From the NCBI GenBank assembly GCA_947471745.1, contig CANJKZ010000519.1, positions 124,001-188,000 of the forward strand: DNA of 64,000 nt, read 5' to 3'. Position 1 is the first letter of the stretch; each line of letters starts with the position of its first letter. Under the pieces are notes generated by a model. The model did not search any database and was not told the origin of the DNA. It saw only the letters and a list, made by a program, of their open reading frames with translations. Source of the DNA: Closterium sp. Naga37s-1 (taxonomy: Eukaryota; Streptophyta; Zygnematophyceae; Desmidiales; Closteriaceae). This document shows, piece after piece, positions 35,101-43,267 of this stretch. Position numbers and translations under genes: made by a program.

Positions 35101-37365
35101 AAGGATGAGGGGGGGGGGAAGGGAGACGGGTGGAGGGAGAGGAGAGGTGATTAAGAAGACGGGAGCCACATGATTGTATGCTTTTGAGGGGAGAGGGTGA
35201 AAGGTGAATGAGTCTCATAGCGGTGGTGCAGGCAGTTGAAAATGCGCCATTTTAGCACGTCATCGTGTCCCCTGTGATTCCTCAGCTCGTTATAGCCACA
35301 CATCCGCTCATCACACCTTGTACTAGAGAGATAAATGCAGTCACATCATACCCGGTAATACAGCGTCTCGTTGCGGTCGTGCAGGCGGTTGAGAATGCGC
35401 CACTTCTGCAGGTCAACCGGGTCGTCCGGCATGAGGGGCTTCCGGGTCAACCGGGTCAACCAACATGGTGATAGTGCAGTGCGGTACAGTGCGGTGCAGC
35501 CACATCGTACCCGGTAGTAGAGTGTCTCGTTACGGTCGTGCAGGCGGTTGAGGATGCGCCACTTCTGCAGGTCAACCGGGTCGTCTGGCATGAGAGGCTT
35601 CTGGTCCATCTTCCTGTACTCCGACACTGGTGGGGGGGAAGTGCGGTTGGGGAACGGGAGGGGGGACAAGGGAGGAGAGGGACGATGCGCCACTTCTGCA
35701 GGTCGACCGGGTCGTCTGGCATGAGGGGCTTCTGATCCATCTTCCTCTACTCCGACACTGGTGGGGGGGGGGGGGGAGAGGGAAGGGGGGAAGGGACGAG
35801 GGAGGGGGGAGGGTTTAGGAGCGCGGACAAGGGAGGAGAGGGAGAGAGCAAGGAAGTGGGTGCACAATGTAGAGGCATGAGGGGCTTCTGATCCATCTTC
35901 CTGTACTCCGCCACTGGTGGGGGATGGAGTGGGGTTGGGGAACGGGAGGGGGGACAAGGAGCAGCACCCTCTACCTAACGAACCCTCGCTCGCTATAAGC
36001 AGCCTCGTTTTAAGCACGCAACCACTTACTGAATGTGCCACCAGCTCGTCCATCGTCTGGTACCCCGGCAGCAGCAGCCCCCTCAACCTGATGGACCCTT
36101 GCTCTCCCGCTATAAGCTGCCTCGTTTCAAGCACACGTAAAGACTTACTGAATTGCGCCACCTGGTCGTCCATTGTCTGGTACCCTGGCGGCAGCAGCCC
36201 CCTCAGTCCAATAACCAACCGCTCGCTATAAGCTGCCTCGTTTCAAGCACACGTAAAGACTTACTGAACTGCGCCACCTGCTCGTCCATTGTCTGGTACC
36301 CTGGCGGCAGCAGCCCCCTCAGCCCCAGCCGGTCCCTCTCAGGCGCTTCAAACGCCGTGTGCTGGTGTGGGATAAAGGAAGACGCAAAGGGGAGAGGGGG
36401 TGGGAGGGTGAAGGGGAGAGGGGGTGGGAGGGTGAAGGGGAGAGGGGGATTGGGGAGTAGAAGCAACGGCGGCAGCAGCCCCCTCAGTCCCAGCCGGTCC
36501 CTCTCGGGCGCTTCAAACGCCGTGTGCTGATGCCGGGACGCGGGGGGAGGGGGGCGAAGGTTGCGGAAAAAGGAAGAGGGAGGGACTTTTGAGTTGACTA
36601 GAAGGACAGGGAGGAATTGACCGGGCGGAGAAGAGATTGGGTGGCATTGGGGCGTACTACGGCTGCTAGCCGCAATGGCGGTAGCAGCCCCCTCAGTCCC
36701 AGACGGTCCCTCTCGGGCGCTTCAATCGCCGTGTGGTGGGGAGCAGTGGAGACAGTAAGGGTGGGAGGTTGCGAAGGGGGCAGTGGGGAGGATTGGGGAA
36801 TAAGAGCAACGCTTCAGCAGCCCCCTCAATCCTAGCGGATCCCTCTAGTAGCTTCAAAGGCTCGCTTAGAGTCACAGATTTTTGTTGCACCGCCCTCTCT
36901 TACAGTCACACACCTTGTTGTATCACCCTCTCTTACTGTTACACCACGCCTCGTCCCGCCACATCTTTTCAGGCGCTTCAAAAGTCCTCGTTACAGCCAC
37001 ACACCTCCTTTGTACCACCCTCGCTATTAGTCACACACCTTGTTGTACCACGGGTCGTGCAGCAGGTCCGCGCCGCGCTTCGCCATGATTATCGGCTGCC
37101 CGCTATGCACCTCGCGGCACCCCCCGAGGCGCGCTACTGCCAGCGGACTCTGTCTCTGAGGCGCCTCGGAAACAGGCGGCCCGCTATGCACCTCGCGGCT
37201 CCCTCCGAGGCGCCCTACTAGCAGCGGTCGAGCCGCACTCGTCCAACCGTCCACGAGCCCGCCGGCGCGCGCGCTAAGGCCGGCGCGCGCGGGGAATCTC
37301 TCCGCTCCGCTCCTCTTGATGCCCTCCCGCGCGCATCGCGCAGCAGCGCGGAGCAGCGCCGACAT
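23110..37365 (-). CDS. NAD-ME: Mitochondrial NAD-dependent malic enzyme, 673 residues, 16 exons
   Basis: Exons (minus): 37365-37039, 36361-36265, 35626-35511, 34766-34599, 33919-33791, 32877-32817, 32472-32369, 31742-31659, 29653-29547, 28872-28761, 28199-27953, 26182-26096, 25025-24971, 24480-24409, 23496-23319, 23187-23110. All junctions are GT-AG and every phase closes. The enzyme oxidatively decarboxylates malate to pyruvate, CO2 and NADH. The first ~95 residues are Arg/Ala/Ser-rich, a mitochondrial transit peptide. Catalytic Tyr194 lies in LYVPTVGT, catalytic Lys265 in IPVGKLDMY; metal ligands Glu336, Asp337 (FEDF) and Asp360 (FNDD) have the family spacing. The nucleotide-binding turn is [12 protein letters not shown] (residues 391-402), differing from the usual GAGSAG. 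The C-terminus ([19 protein letters not shown]) matches plant NAD-ME. Length is slightly above the usual 600-640. Introns are full of exon-fragment arrays. Confidence 0.93.
23550..23815 (-). repeat. Copies of malic enzyme exon 15 5' part
   Basis: Two copies of the exon 15 start (acceptor plus [17 protein letters not shown] codons) at about 23655-23560 and 23812-23735 lie upstream of the real exon. The nearer copy has a stop codon in the exon frame, so neither is a usable replacement. Confidence 0.8.
23970..24325 (-). repeat. Copies of malic enzyme exon 14 3' end, and a CATGCC minisatellite
   Basis: Fragments of the exon 14 end ([11 protein letters not shown] codons, with or without the 5' splice site) occur at about 24005-23975, 24140-24095 and 24325-24295. 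Between them (24155-24295) lies a ~25-bp minisatellite built on CACTGTCATACCATGCCATG, about five units. Confidence 0.75.
24540..24615 (-). repeat. Copy of malic enzyme exon 14 5' part
   Basis: A near-identical copy of exon 14 from its acceptor through [12 protein letters not shown] (about 24612-24546) lies just upstream of the real exon; it lacks the last codons and the 5' splice site context. Confidence 0.75.
24874..24949. promoter_or_regulatory. Cluster of TGACGTCA palindromes in an intron
   Basis: Perfect TGACGTCA octamers at 24874, 24909 and 24931, and TGACGTCC at 24942, sit in a 14-bp-type minisatellite. This is the core site of plant bZIP factors, but in this setting it may simply be a by-product of repeat growth. 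Confidence 0.25.
25095..25155 (-). repeat. Copy of malic enzyme exon 13 3' half
   Basis: A near-perfect copy of the exon 13 end and its 5' splice site ([13 protein letters not shown] codons) lies upstream of the real exon 13. This is an exception to the usual rule that 3'-half copies lie downstream. Confidence 0.8.
25240..26110 (-). repeat. 120-bp x8 array of malic enzyme exon 12 3' end plus 5' splice site
   Basis: Eight 5' splice sites stand exactly 120 bp apart (the plus-strand CTCACGGAAT at 25251, 25371, 25491, 25611, 25731, 25851, 25971, 26091). The one at 26091 is the true end of exon 12; seven more copies fill intron 12. Each unit has about 31 nt of exon (GCTFPDVRF codons), the GTGAGT site, intron, and a GCCAG acceptor-like end. 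Units are almost identical. Because 120 is a multiple of three, long spurious open frames run through the array on both strands. Confidence 0.95.
26270..26530 (-). repeat. Copies of malic enzyme exon 12 5' part
   Basis: Two copies of the first part of exon 12 (acceptor plus [18 protein letters not shown] codons) lie at about 26324-26275 and 26512-26460; a third, more diverged one is at about 26680-26620. Between them is a ~20-bp AGAGGGAGATAAA-type repeat. Confidence 0.8.
26658..27050 (-). repeat. 63-bp x6 array carrying the start of malic enzyme exon 12
   Basis: Unit starts at 26658, 26721, 26784, 26847, 26910, 26973 and 27036 (the last partial). Each includes the first codons of exon 12 (ECTA) and the sequence before them. 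Units are essentially identical, so the array is recent. Confidence 0.95.
27055..27850 (-). repeat. Five copies of malic enzyme exon 11 3' half
   Basis: Copies at about 27160-27065, 27330-27225, 27480-27372, 27665-27565 and 27840-27730 each encode [20 protein letters not shown] through the exon end and 5' splice site. They differ from each other at scattered sites and are older than the 120-bp and 63-bp arrays. Confidence 0.9.
28260..28635 (-). repeat. Three copies of malic enzyme exon 11 5' part
   Basis: Copies at about 28365-28265, 28500-28420 and 28630-28550 carry the acceptor and [20 protein letters not shown]-type codons, each followed by a short GGTCAACGCAGGTCAATGCA-type repeat. Confidence 0.85.
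29108..29291. mobile_element. Foldback/MITE-like inverted repeat in a malic enzyme intron
   Basis: The two halves are inverted copies over most of their length. The inner arms (29162-29192 and 29217-29247) match at 28 of 31 positions around a 24-nt loop, and the pairing continues outwards to CAGTGAAAATTAA on the left and TTAATTTCACTG on the right. CAGTG...CACTG ends resemble hAT-type termini; 8-bp flanks (GTTTGAAA near the left end, GTTTATAA on the right) are only similar, not identical. It could also be a miRNA-like hairpin. Confidence 0.5.
29395..29790 (-). repeat. Partial copies of malic enzyme exon 9
   Basis: A copy of the 3' half ([12 protein letters not shown] plus splice context) is at about 29480-29395, downstream of exon 9; a copy of the 5' half ([14 protein letters not shown] codons) is at about 29785-29715, upstream. 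Confidence 0.75.
30011..30775 (-). repeat. 153-bp x5 perfect array of malic enzyme exon 8 3' half plus 5' splice site
   Basis: CACCTCGATATGATCAATGA begins at 30011, 30164, 30317, 30470 and 30623, with a diverged sixth at 30776. I see no difference between the five units. On the minus strand each contains the [20 protein letters not shown] exon end and a 5' splice site, then intron. The uniformity implies very recent amplification or ongoing homogenisation. Confidence 0.97.
30776..31640 (-). repeat. Older, irregular copies of malic enzyme exon 8 3' half
   Basis: Copies start at about 30776, 30894, 31014, 31143, 31305 and 31425, and a truncated one at 31558. They encode [15 protein letters not shown] and keep the CTCACCTCGATATCAT (plus strand) exon-end signature, with spacing of about 118-162 bp and scattered substitutions. 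A 5' half copy lies upstream at about 31975-31915. Confidence 0.9.
32100..32195. repeat. 16-bp CACTCCCACTACCACC minisatellite
   Basis: About six units, intronic in the malic enzyme gene. Confidence 0.9.
32210..32645 (-). repeat. Copies flanking malic enzyme exon 7
   Basis: The real exon is 32472-32369. A near-identical copy of its 3' part ([17 protein letters not shown] plus 5' splice site) lies at about 32300-32211 and a copy of its 5' part ([15 protein letters not shown] codons) at about 32640-32570. Confidence 0.85.
32886..32946. repeat. (AAAAG)n microsatellite
   Basis: A-rich run with about nine AAAAG units, just upstream of malic enzyme exon 6 on the coding strand. Confidence 0.95.
33035..33660 (-). 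repeat. Five copies of malic enzyme exon 5 3' half
   Basis: Copies at about 33090-33038, 33232-33165, 33370-33297, 33500-33435 and 33655-33576 encode [20 protein letters not shown], which includes the catalytic lysine, and end in a GTGAGT-type 5' splice site. They lie downstream of the real exon 5 (33919-33791). Confidence 0.9.
34000..34260 (-). repeat. Two copies of malic enzyme exon 5 5' half
   Basis: Copies at about 34075-34009 and 34256-34176 carry the acceptor and [20 protein letters not shown] codons, upstream of the real exon. Confidence 0.9.
34440..35095 (-). repeat. Copies flanking malic enzyme exon 4
   Basis: A copy of the 3' half ([20 protein letters not shown] plus 5' splice site) is at about 34545-34441; two copies of the 5' half ([12 protein letters not shown] codons) are at about 34930-34860 and 35092-35010, around the real exon 34766-34599. 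Confidence 0.88.
35345..35915 (-). repeat. Copies flanking malic enzyme exon 3
   Basis: A 3' half copy ([14 protein letters not shown] plus 5' splice site) is at about 35450-35350; 5' part copies ([14 protein letters not shown] codons) are at about 35755-35690 and 35912-35870. Confidence 0.85.
36025..36870 (-). repeat. Copies flanking malic enzyme exon 2
   Basis: Two 3' half copies ([13 protein letters not shown] plus GTAAGT site) lie at about 36090-36030 and 36215-36150; three 5' half copies ([19 protein letters not shown] codons) lie at about 36530-36470, 36735-36675 and 36865-36810. Confidence 0.88.
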
Positions 37366-39285
37366 TGGCAGTGCGTAAGAATATGACTTATGTGCTATTC
37401 GTACTGTCCCGGTCGCGAAAAAAGCAGAATCTGAATGTCAAGAACAGCAATGTGTCTCCGTCGAAGGGATTCGACGAGCACGTTTTTGCAGCGCACGTCG
37501 CGACGTGTAGGCCCTTAAAAAGGGCGAATCTAAGCGCGAGATTGGCGACCGGTGGCTCAAGTATCTATGATGCGTTAGCTTCAACAGTTATGGTGGCAAC
37601 GGTTCCGGCGAATGTCGGATGGTGAAGGGGAAAAGACCTGCGGAGAAGAATGGAAGAAGCGAGTGGCGATGGAGGCGAGTAGGGTTGGCGAGATTCGCGA
37701 GAGGAGCAGCGACCGCGATAGAGAGGCAGCGCCAAGGTGACCAGCAGTGAAGCGGAAAGCTCGTAGCGCTACAACACGACTCAAGGCAGGGATACAAGCC
37801 CTAGTTACAGAATGCGAGCAGGTAGGTCTCCCCCATTGTTATTTTTTTGGAGCACAAGGCAACTAAGCAAGTCGCAGGGACGGATACACATACATGCAAG
37901 GATGCGGATGCGGGCACGGATAAAACATCTTTTTGTTCGGGGACTGGTGAAGGATGTGGGTGTCTCATTGGTGCTTGCGGGAAAGAAAAAATCTGTCGTT
38001 CTGGGTTGACCAATGGGCGAACGTTTCACAGCTGCCCACGGTCACATTCCGTTTGTGGTCTGACGCATCGCCTTTCACTTCGTCCAAGTCCCAGCTCGGT
38101 GCTCGGAGAAGTTTGCCAGGCAGTAAATTTGGGACACGTCGAATTGAAATGAGGTGATGACGTGGATAACCCCACTTGACGAGTCATTTTCCTGTCATTT
38201 TGGTTGACTCCAGCCAATGACTTGCCAGCGGTGCAGAAGAATGGCATGCAGAATATATGCCCAGAGCAATTCTCCATTGAAGCTGATCCGTTAGTGTGAC
38301 AAACAGATGCAAGATTGACCCTTTCCTATCTTCCAGCGATATTCACTTTGGAAGTTATTCCAGCAAAACAACTTCCACACCCATGCGCATTTACTGTTTC
38401 CGCTGCCCGCCGATGATTCCTAGGAGCTCATTCAGTTAGTTCCCTCCGAAAACCTCCGCTCAACAGCAGCTAACACTAACTCCAAGGGTGTTGCGCTTCG
38501 GCATACAACGGTTCTCCCTAGGAAAGCCACGGATGCAGCAGCAGCAGCATCCCTCTCTTCTTACCATAAGCACTTACCCGCGAAGTCGTCGGGCCAATCA
38601 CACCATGTCTCGCGACAGGACGTTACTCCTTATAATAGGCGATTCGACCGTCGTTGACGGACCAACACATGACCGACCAGATTCGCGTTCAGCGATCCCA
38701 GCCGACCGACATCCAGGTCGTCTGAGAGGCGCTAGCAACTTATTCTCAGGCCCCGGACCGCCTCCGAGAGTTGCAGCGCATCCTACTATTTAAGCTCCTC
38801 TCCTGCTCGCATTTATTTTGAGCAAAGGGTGGCAAGAGCAACAGCTTTACTGAGCGCCGGGTGAAAGGATCGTGTTTGCGGTCGTTACGAACCTCTCCTT
38901 CTTCTTTCCACCAGCAGCAGAGCGAGCGGGTCGGTGCAGTGCGTTCGAGATGCAGTTACATCTCGAAGCAACACACAGAACTGAATCACTATCCAGAATC
39001 TAGAGGGCTCTCCTAGCTGAAAGGCCGATTTCCTCCTCGTGTAGATGTCTCTACGAGATGGAGCATAGGAGCCCGTCCTTTTTCTCGTTTTGATGGCGGC
39101 ACAAGGAGCTTAGACCACTCCGAAATCCACATCCGCTGTTTTTAGTCCTCTCCGCTGTCTACCAGAAAGAGGAAAGAAAGCCGAGTCTTGGGAAGATTCA
39201 GCTTCGGTTCACCCCTCCATTGATTGGAGTTTTTTTACAACCGTATCTCGCCTTTTGTTCAGTCGCTAACGCCGAACGTTTCAGA
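37366..39285. other. Divergent promoter region between malic enzyme and PADRE genes
   Basis: This stretch lies between two divergently transcribed genes and should hold both promoters and the 5' leader of the PADRE gene. A TATTTAAGC motif at about 38786 could be the TATA element for the plus-strand gene, followed by a long leader. The only coding candidate is the minus-strand frame at 37784-37581. No other feature is supported. Confidence 0.4.
37581..37784 (-). CDS. Short ORF resembling a mitochondrial presequence
   Basis: The 67-codon frame begins MSRVVALRAFRFTAGHLG and continues with LSRSLLLSRISPTLL and IATRFFHSSPQVF. It is rich in Arg, Ser, Leu and Ala with no acidic residues in the first 50 positions, and ATRFFHSS is typical near mitochondrial processing sites. 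It lies on the same strand as, and about 215 bp upstream of, the malic enzyme start. It could be an alternative first exon, an upstream ORF, or a relic of another leader. A CAG|GTCTTT site follows FHSSP, but I cannot show that it is spliced. Confidence 0.25.
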   Translation of the reverse strand: MSRVVALRAFRFTAGHLGAASLSRSLLLSRISPTLLASIATRFFHSSPQVFSPSPSDIRRNRCHHNC

Positions 39286-42200
39286 ATGAAACCAACCCGC
39301 GTGGATTCTACCCTGCAGCCTTCTACTGTCGCCGCGACCCATCCTGCCGTGTCTCCCGCCGCCGATCCCGCCGCGCCGCCGCCGCAGCCGGTCCCTTTTC
39401 TCACCCCGTTGCGCCCGTTAATGGAACGTCTGCAGCGATGGAAGCGCATCTTCGGGCCGCGCCTCGTGCTGCTTCTCCTCCCCGACGGCTCTATGAAGAT
39501 GTACGCGCCTGGCGGAAAGACTCCCGCGCATTCCGCCTCTAGCGGGGATCTCTTCGGCGGAACGACACCCTCGCATTCCGCCTCCAGCGCGGATCTCCGC
39601 GGCGGAAAAACGCCCGCCAGCGGCGGAGACGTGCCCGCGCCGGTCATCGCCGGACTTCCGCGCGTCCTTGACTCCGCGCACCTCTCGCGTTCCGCGCGAC
39701 ATCACGCGCGGAGTCGGGTTCCGCGCAGGCCCCGCGGAGGCGGCGGAAGGGCTTCGGCGCGGCAGCTGACGGTGGCTGACGTCATGCGCGAGCATCCCGG
39801 GTATTCCGTGGGATCCATGTCTTCGAAGCGCGCCGTGCTGCCGCGAGATAAGGTGCTGCACCCGGGAGGGACGTATTACCTCTCTAAACCGGCTACTGCG
39901 GCGCAGGGCGCGCAGGAAGCGCAGAACACGGAAGCGCAGAAGGCGGAAGGGAAGGCCGCGGACGGGGAGAGCGCGGAAACAGCAGCTGAATCAAGCGCCA
40001 GTTCTGCAACTAACTGGCTGGTGGGGGCAGGGGGAGGCAAAGAGACGGAGGAAGAACCAGGGGAAGCAGATGAGGGACTGCTGGTTGATATCCTGGGGGA
40101 TACGTTGGTCAAGGCAGGTGATGATGGTCCCAGGCAGAATCAGCAGCAGCAGCAACGGTTGAACCAGCAGCGGTCGAACCAGCAGAACCCGAACCAGCGG
40201 AGAGGGATGCACATGGTGAAGGGCATTCTCACTCTTGACATCACCAGCGATGCTTCTGACAACGATGACAACGGGGACAACAACAACCAATACGACGATT
40301 ACAATTGTCATGATGATGGTGATGGTGATCATTTCTATGGCTTCACCAGCAGTGCTTTCGAAGCGGGATCTGATGCTGAATCCGACGCAGATTCCTTCGC
40401 TACAACCGGGTGCACGGGCGGCTCGTGCGTCAGCACTCCCAGAAGGGAAGCTTCCAGGAAGCGGCCGCCGCCCGCCGCCGCCGGCCGGCCGCCGCGATTC
40501 GAGCGGCACGCGTCAGTGGGCTCCACGGCGTGCGAGTCAACCCGGTCAACCGAGTCAACCCAGACAATCCAGTCAACTCAGTCAATTCAGTCGATCCAGT
40601 CCATGCTCTCCCTGCAGTCAACGCAGTCAGTTCAGTCAACTCGGTCAACGCGGTCAACTCGAACAAGGCAGAGCGTGAGCACTCACAACACGCCCAGGGG
40701 GCCAACTCTCTCCCACTGGCAGCGGGAGGAGAAGTCCCCAAGAGGCTCTTTGCACGAGTGGAAGAGAGGGGGACTGCCCAAAGCAAGGCCCGGGATCTTC
40801 AAAACCCAGCAGTCTCCCACTGCGGAGAATATGCAATCGCCAAACCTGCCGTTTCCTGACCTGCACGGAAGCTTCGGTGGAGAATCAGGAGGTGAAGGGA
40901 GCACCAGGGAAGGGGGGGCTGGAGAGAGGGGGAAAAAGGGAGAGAAGGGAGGAGCGAGAGGGGAGAGGGGGCGGTTGAGGAGGCACGAGTCGAGTGAGAG
41001 CAGTAAGCTGGCATCGGCTCTGCAGCAGCTGTGGCGGCAGGGGTCTGGCGGGTGGGGCGTGGGCTGGCATGCCGGCTCCTCCCCTGCTGCCTCTACCTTA
41101 TCTGCTGCTAGCCCCCCTTCTGGTACTGCTGATGGCGGTTGGTCTTCTGCTGCTTCCACTCCTGCTGGTGCTCATATCAATCCCGCTGCTTCTGCCGCTC
41201 CTGCTGGTGGCCGTAACAATCCCGCAACTGGAGACGGTTCTTCTGGTCCTGCTGCAGCCCACAAGCGAGCGCTGAGTGCGCTGTCTCTGCAAGCCCTGTC
41301 GGCTGAGGAAGAAGAATCGGGTGAGAGGAGGGCAGGAGGGGGAAGGAGGAGCAATGACGGAGGAGTGAAGGAGGGAAGAGGAGGCAAGCAGTCTATGGTG
41401 GCTGCAGCAGGTGCAGGGGTATCCAGGGTGTGGGTTCCCCCTGGGGGCGGACTTAGAAGGGATGGGGAAGGCAAAGAAGAGGATGGATGGGCTCATCCCG
41501 AGCTCGGGGCGGCCACCATCCATTCCTGGAAGCTTCCCCGGTCGCACACGGTGGGTTCCCGATCTGGTGTATCGAAATCCGCGGGCTACGGGGCGGATCT
41601 GAGGGCGCAGTATGGGATTGTGTCTAAGTCTGGTGAGCATGGGGCGGATATGAGAGCTCAGTATGTGGTGTCTAAGTCGGGTGGGCATGGCGCGGATATG
41701 AGGGCTAGATACCTGGAGCTCCGACAGAAGCATGGGTTTCCTGCTGGTGCAGAAGGGTTTTCCAATCAGCAGCAGCAGCAGCAGCAGTGGCTCTCGCACT
41801 TGGAGAAGCAGCAGCAGCAACTGCAGCAGCAGCAACTGCAGCAGCAGCAGCAGCAGCAGCAGCTGTCGCGGCTACAGCAGTGGCATCGGCAGCAGCAGCA
41901 GCAGAAGCAGCAGCAGCAGACCCAGCAGGGGAAGCAGCAGCAGCAGCAGCAGCCACAGCAGCAGCAGCAGCAGGTGTTTCATCCTCTCACACACCACTCT
42001 GCATGGTGGCATTCCATGGGAGGAGCAGGAGGAGGAAGTCAGATGGACCTTCATTCCCAACAGCAACACCACCACCACCCGTTCCCCCCTCGCTCCTTGT
42101 CACACACCCCCTCGATTCAGTCACACTCTCTGGAAAGAACCCACAGTGTTCCCTCGGATGCCTTCCTCCAATCAGCTCTCTTTCCCCCGTCTCTCAGCAG

Positions 42201-42765
42201 CCAATCAGAGCAGCCGAGCATGGTAACCAGCAGTGGCAGCAGCTACAGTGCTGCTGCCAGCCCGGGTTCTTTTTTCTTCCCCAAGTCTCCATCGGTTTGG
42301 ACGGACGCTTCTGATTCGCCGGCTCCGCGGCTACATCTGAGCCACAGCCTTCCGTACAGTGCGATCCCCTATAGTGCGATTCCCTACAGTGCAATGCTGT
42401 TGCAAAAGGGAAGCGCTGTTACAGGTGGAACTGGTGCGAGGGTGGGACAAAAGGAGAAGAATCTGGGGAGTGTGACTGAGGGAGAGGATTTTTGGTTGAG
42501 CTACCATTTGCAAGGTGTACAACCTCCAAAGGAACAATCAGCTCATAAAGGGTACGATGGTGTAGACCTGACGCTTTTGCAGCAGTGGAGCCAGGGAATG
42601 GTTGATGATGATTCCCCTCCCCCGGGTCCCCTGAGGACTCTGTCTTGGTCGGAATTGGCTCGGCAATTGCAGGAGTGTCAGGCGAATGCTAATGGCTCGA
42701 GGCTGAGTCCTGGAGATGTGCTGAGAATGGTGGTGGCGAGGCAAGAGGTGAAGGGAAAGGTCTGA
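39286..42765 (+). CDS. Large PADRE (DUF4228) domain protein with polyQ tract, 1159 residues
   Basis: I start at the ATG at 39286; the open frame extends upstream only through a non-ATG codon. Near residues 60-75 is RLVLLLLPDGSMKMYAPGG, and near 158-202 are RQLTVADVMREHPGYSV and AVLPRDKVLHPGGTYYLSKP. Together these are the two parts of a PADRE domain, found in plant stress-responsive proteins, here split by an ~85-residue Ser/Gly/Arg-rich insert. The remainder looks disordered: a run of STQSIQS-type triplets (about 415-460), three repeats of SKSGxHGADMRAQY, a Gln-rich tract (about residues 827-898) and triple PYSAI. Typical PADRE proteins have 150-250 residues, so this one is exceptionally long. 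No intron is needed. An LTR element has inserted 126 bp past the stop codon. Confidence 0.8.
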   Translation: MKPTRVDSTLQPSTVAATHPAVSPAADPAAPPPQPVPFLTPLRPLMERLQRWKRIFGPRLVLLLLPDGSMKMYAPGGKTPAHSASSGDLFGGTTPSHSASSADLRGGKTPASGGDVPAPVIAGLPRVLDSAHLSRSARHHARSRVPRRPRGGGGRASARQLTVADVMREHPGYSVGSMSSKRAVLPRDKVLHPGGTYYLSKPATAAQGAQEAQNTEAQKAEGKAADGESAETAAESSASSATNWLVGAGGGKETEEEPGEADEGLLVDILGDTLVKAGDDGPRQNQQQQQRLNQQRSNQQNPNQRRGMHMVKGILTLDITSDASDNDDNGDNNNQYDDYNCHDDGDGDHFYGFTSSAFEAGSDAESDADSFATTGCTGGSCVSTPRREASRKRPPPAAAGRPPRFERHASVGSTACESTRSTESTQTIQSTQSIQSIQSMLSLQSTQSVQSTRSTRSTRTRQSVSTHNTPRGPTLSHWQREEKSPRGSLHEWKRGGLPKARPGIFKTQQSPTAENMQSPNLPFPDLHGSFGGESGGEGSTREGGAGERGKKGEKGGARGERGRLRRHESSESSKLASALQQLWRQGSGGWGVGWHAGSSPAASTLSAASPPSGTADGGWSSAASTPAGAHINPAASAAPAGGRNNPATGDGSSGPAAAHKRALSALSLQALSAEEEESGERRAGGGRRSNDGGVKEGRGGKQSMVAAAGAGVSRVWVPPGGGLRRDGEGKEEDGWAHPELGAATIHSWKLPRSHTVGSRSGVSKSAGYGADLRAQYGIVSKSGEHGADMRAQYVVSKSGGHGADMRARYLELRQKHGFPAGAEGFSNQQQQQQQWLSHLEKQQQQLQQQQLQQQQQQQQLSRLQQWHRQQQQQKQQQQTQQGKQQQQQQPQQQQQQVFHPLTHHSAWWHSMGGAGGGSQMDLHSQQQHHHHPFPPRSLSHTPSIQSHSLERTHSVPSDAFLQSALFPPSLSSQSEQPSMVTSSGSSYSAAASPGSFFFPKSPSVWTDASDSPAPRLHLSHSLPYSAIPYSAIPYSAMLLQKGSAVTGGTGARVGQKEKNLGSVTEGEDFWLSYHLQGVQPPKEQSAHKGYDGVDLTLLQQWSQGMVDDDSPPPGPLRTLSWSELARQLQECQANANGSRLSPGDVLRMVVARQEVKGKV
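40540..40680 (+). repeat. Coding GTCAAC-type hexamer/nonamer repeat
   Basis: Imperfect repeats of CAGTCAACT-like units encode a Ser/Thr/Gln-rich run (STQS, SIQS, STRS) within the PADRE protein. Confidence 0.8.
41766..41980 (+). repeat. CAG-rich coding microsatellite (polyQ)
   Basis: CAG/CAA runs encode glutamine blocks broken by Leu, Ser, His, Lys and Trp. The antisense and shifted frames give long polyA/polyL/polyS open frames that are not genes. Confidence 0.95.
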
Positions 42766-42890
42766 GCTGGTAGGGAATGGGTATTGTGATTGTGATGTTA
42801 TGAATATGCTGTATATATATGCTATGGGAAACTTATCTGCCAACGAAGAAAGATATGCATGACAATTATCTGACAACGAAGAAATATATG

Positions 42891-43240
42891 TGTACGAGTG
42901 CAATTGAGTGAACGAACGAGAATTGCACTATCGAAGCAAGAGTACAATCAGCGAAGGCATGAGCGAAGAATATATAGCGAAACTACAGTGGTAACGGTAA
43001 TATGTGAAAATGGGGTGCGCGACGGGCCTGGTGCCGAGGTTGGGAAAGTGTCGAGGCGGAGGTCCGGAGCGCGGGTTACCAACCGAACCGTGAGGTTGGG
43101 TCGCGTCGTGAATGGTGGCGGGAATGGTGTCGAAGCGAGTGTCGCGAGTGGTAACGGATTACTGTTGGGTGCTGTGGGTGGGAACAGTGGTGTACGCGCT
43201 GAGCAGGCACGCGAAGTAAGGAAAAGGAATTTTCCTTACA
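42891..43240 (-). repeat. LTR (3' LTR in element orientation)
   Basis: Starts TGTACGAG and ends CCTTACA; near-identical to 47767-48117. A GGGGAGGGGGG-type purine tract (minus strand) adjoins it at 43241-43255. Confidence 0.95.
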
Positions 43241-43267
43241 CTACCCCCCTCCCCAAGGAGGCCCCTC

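Noticed and set aside
39220-39285. Upstream extension of the PADRE frame
   Set aside because: The extension would start at TTG; the first ATG in frame is at 39286, which also gives a good context for the known domain.
41705-42314. PolyA, polyS and polyL open frames around the CAG tract
   Set aside because: Other-frame readings of the polyQ tract of the PADRE gene.
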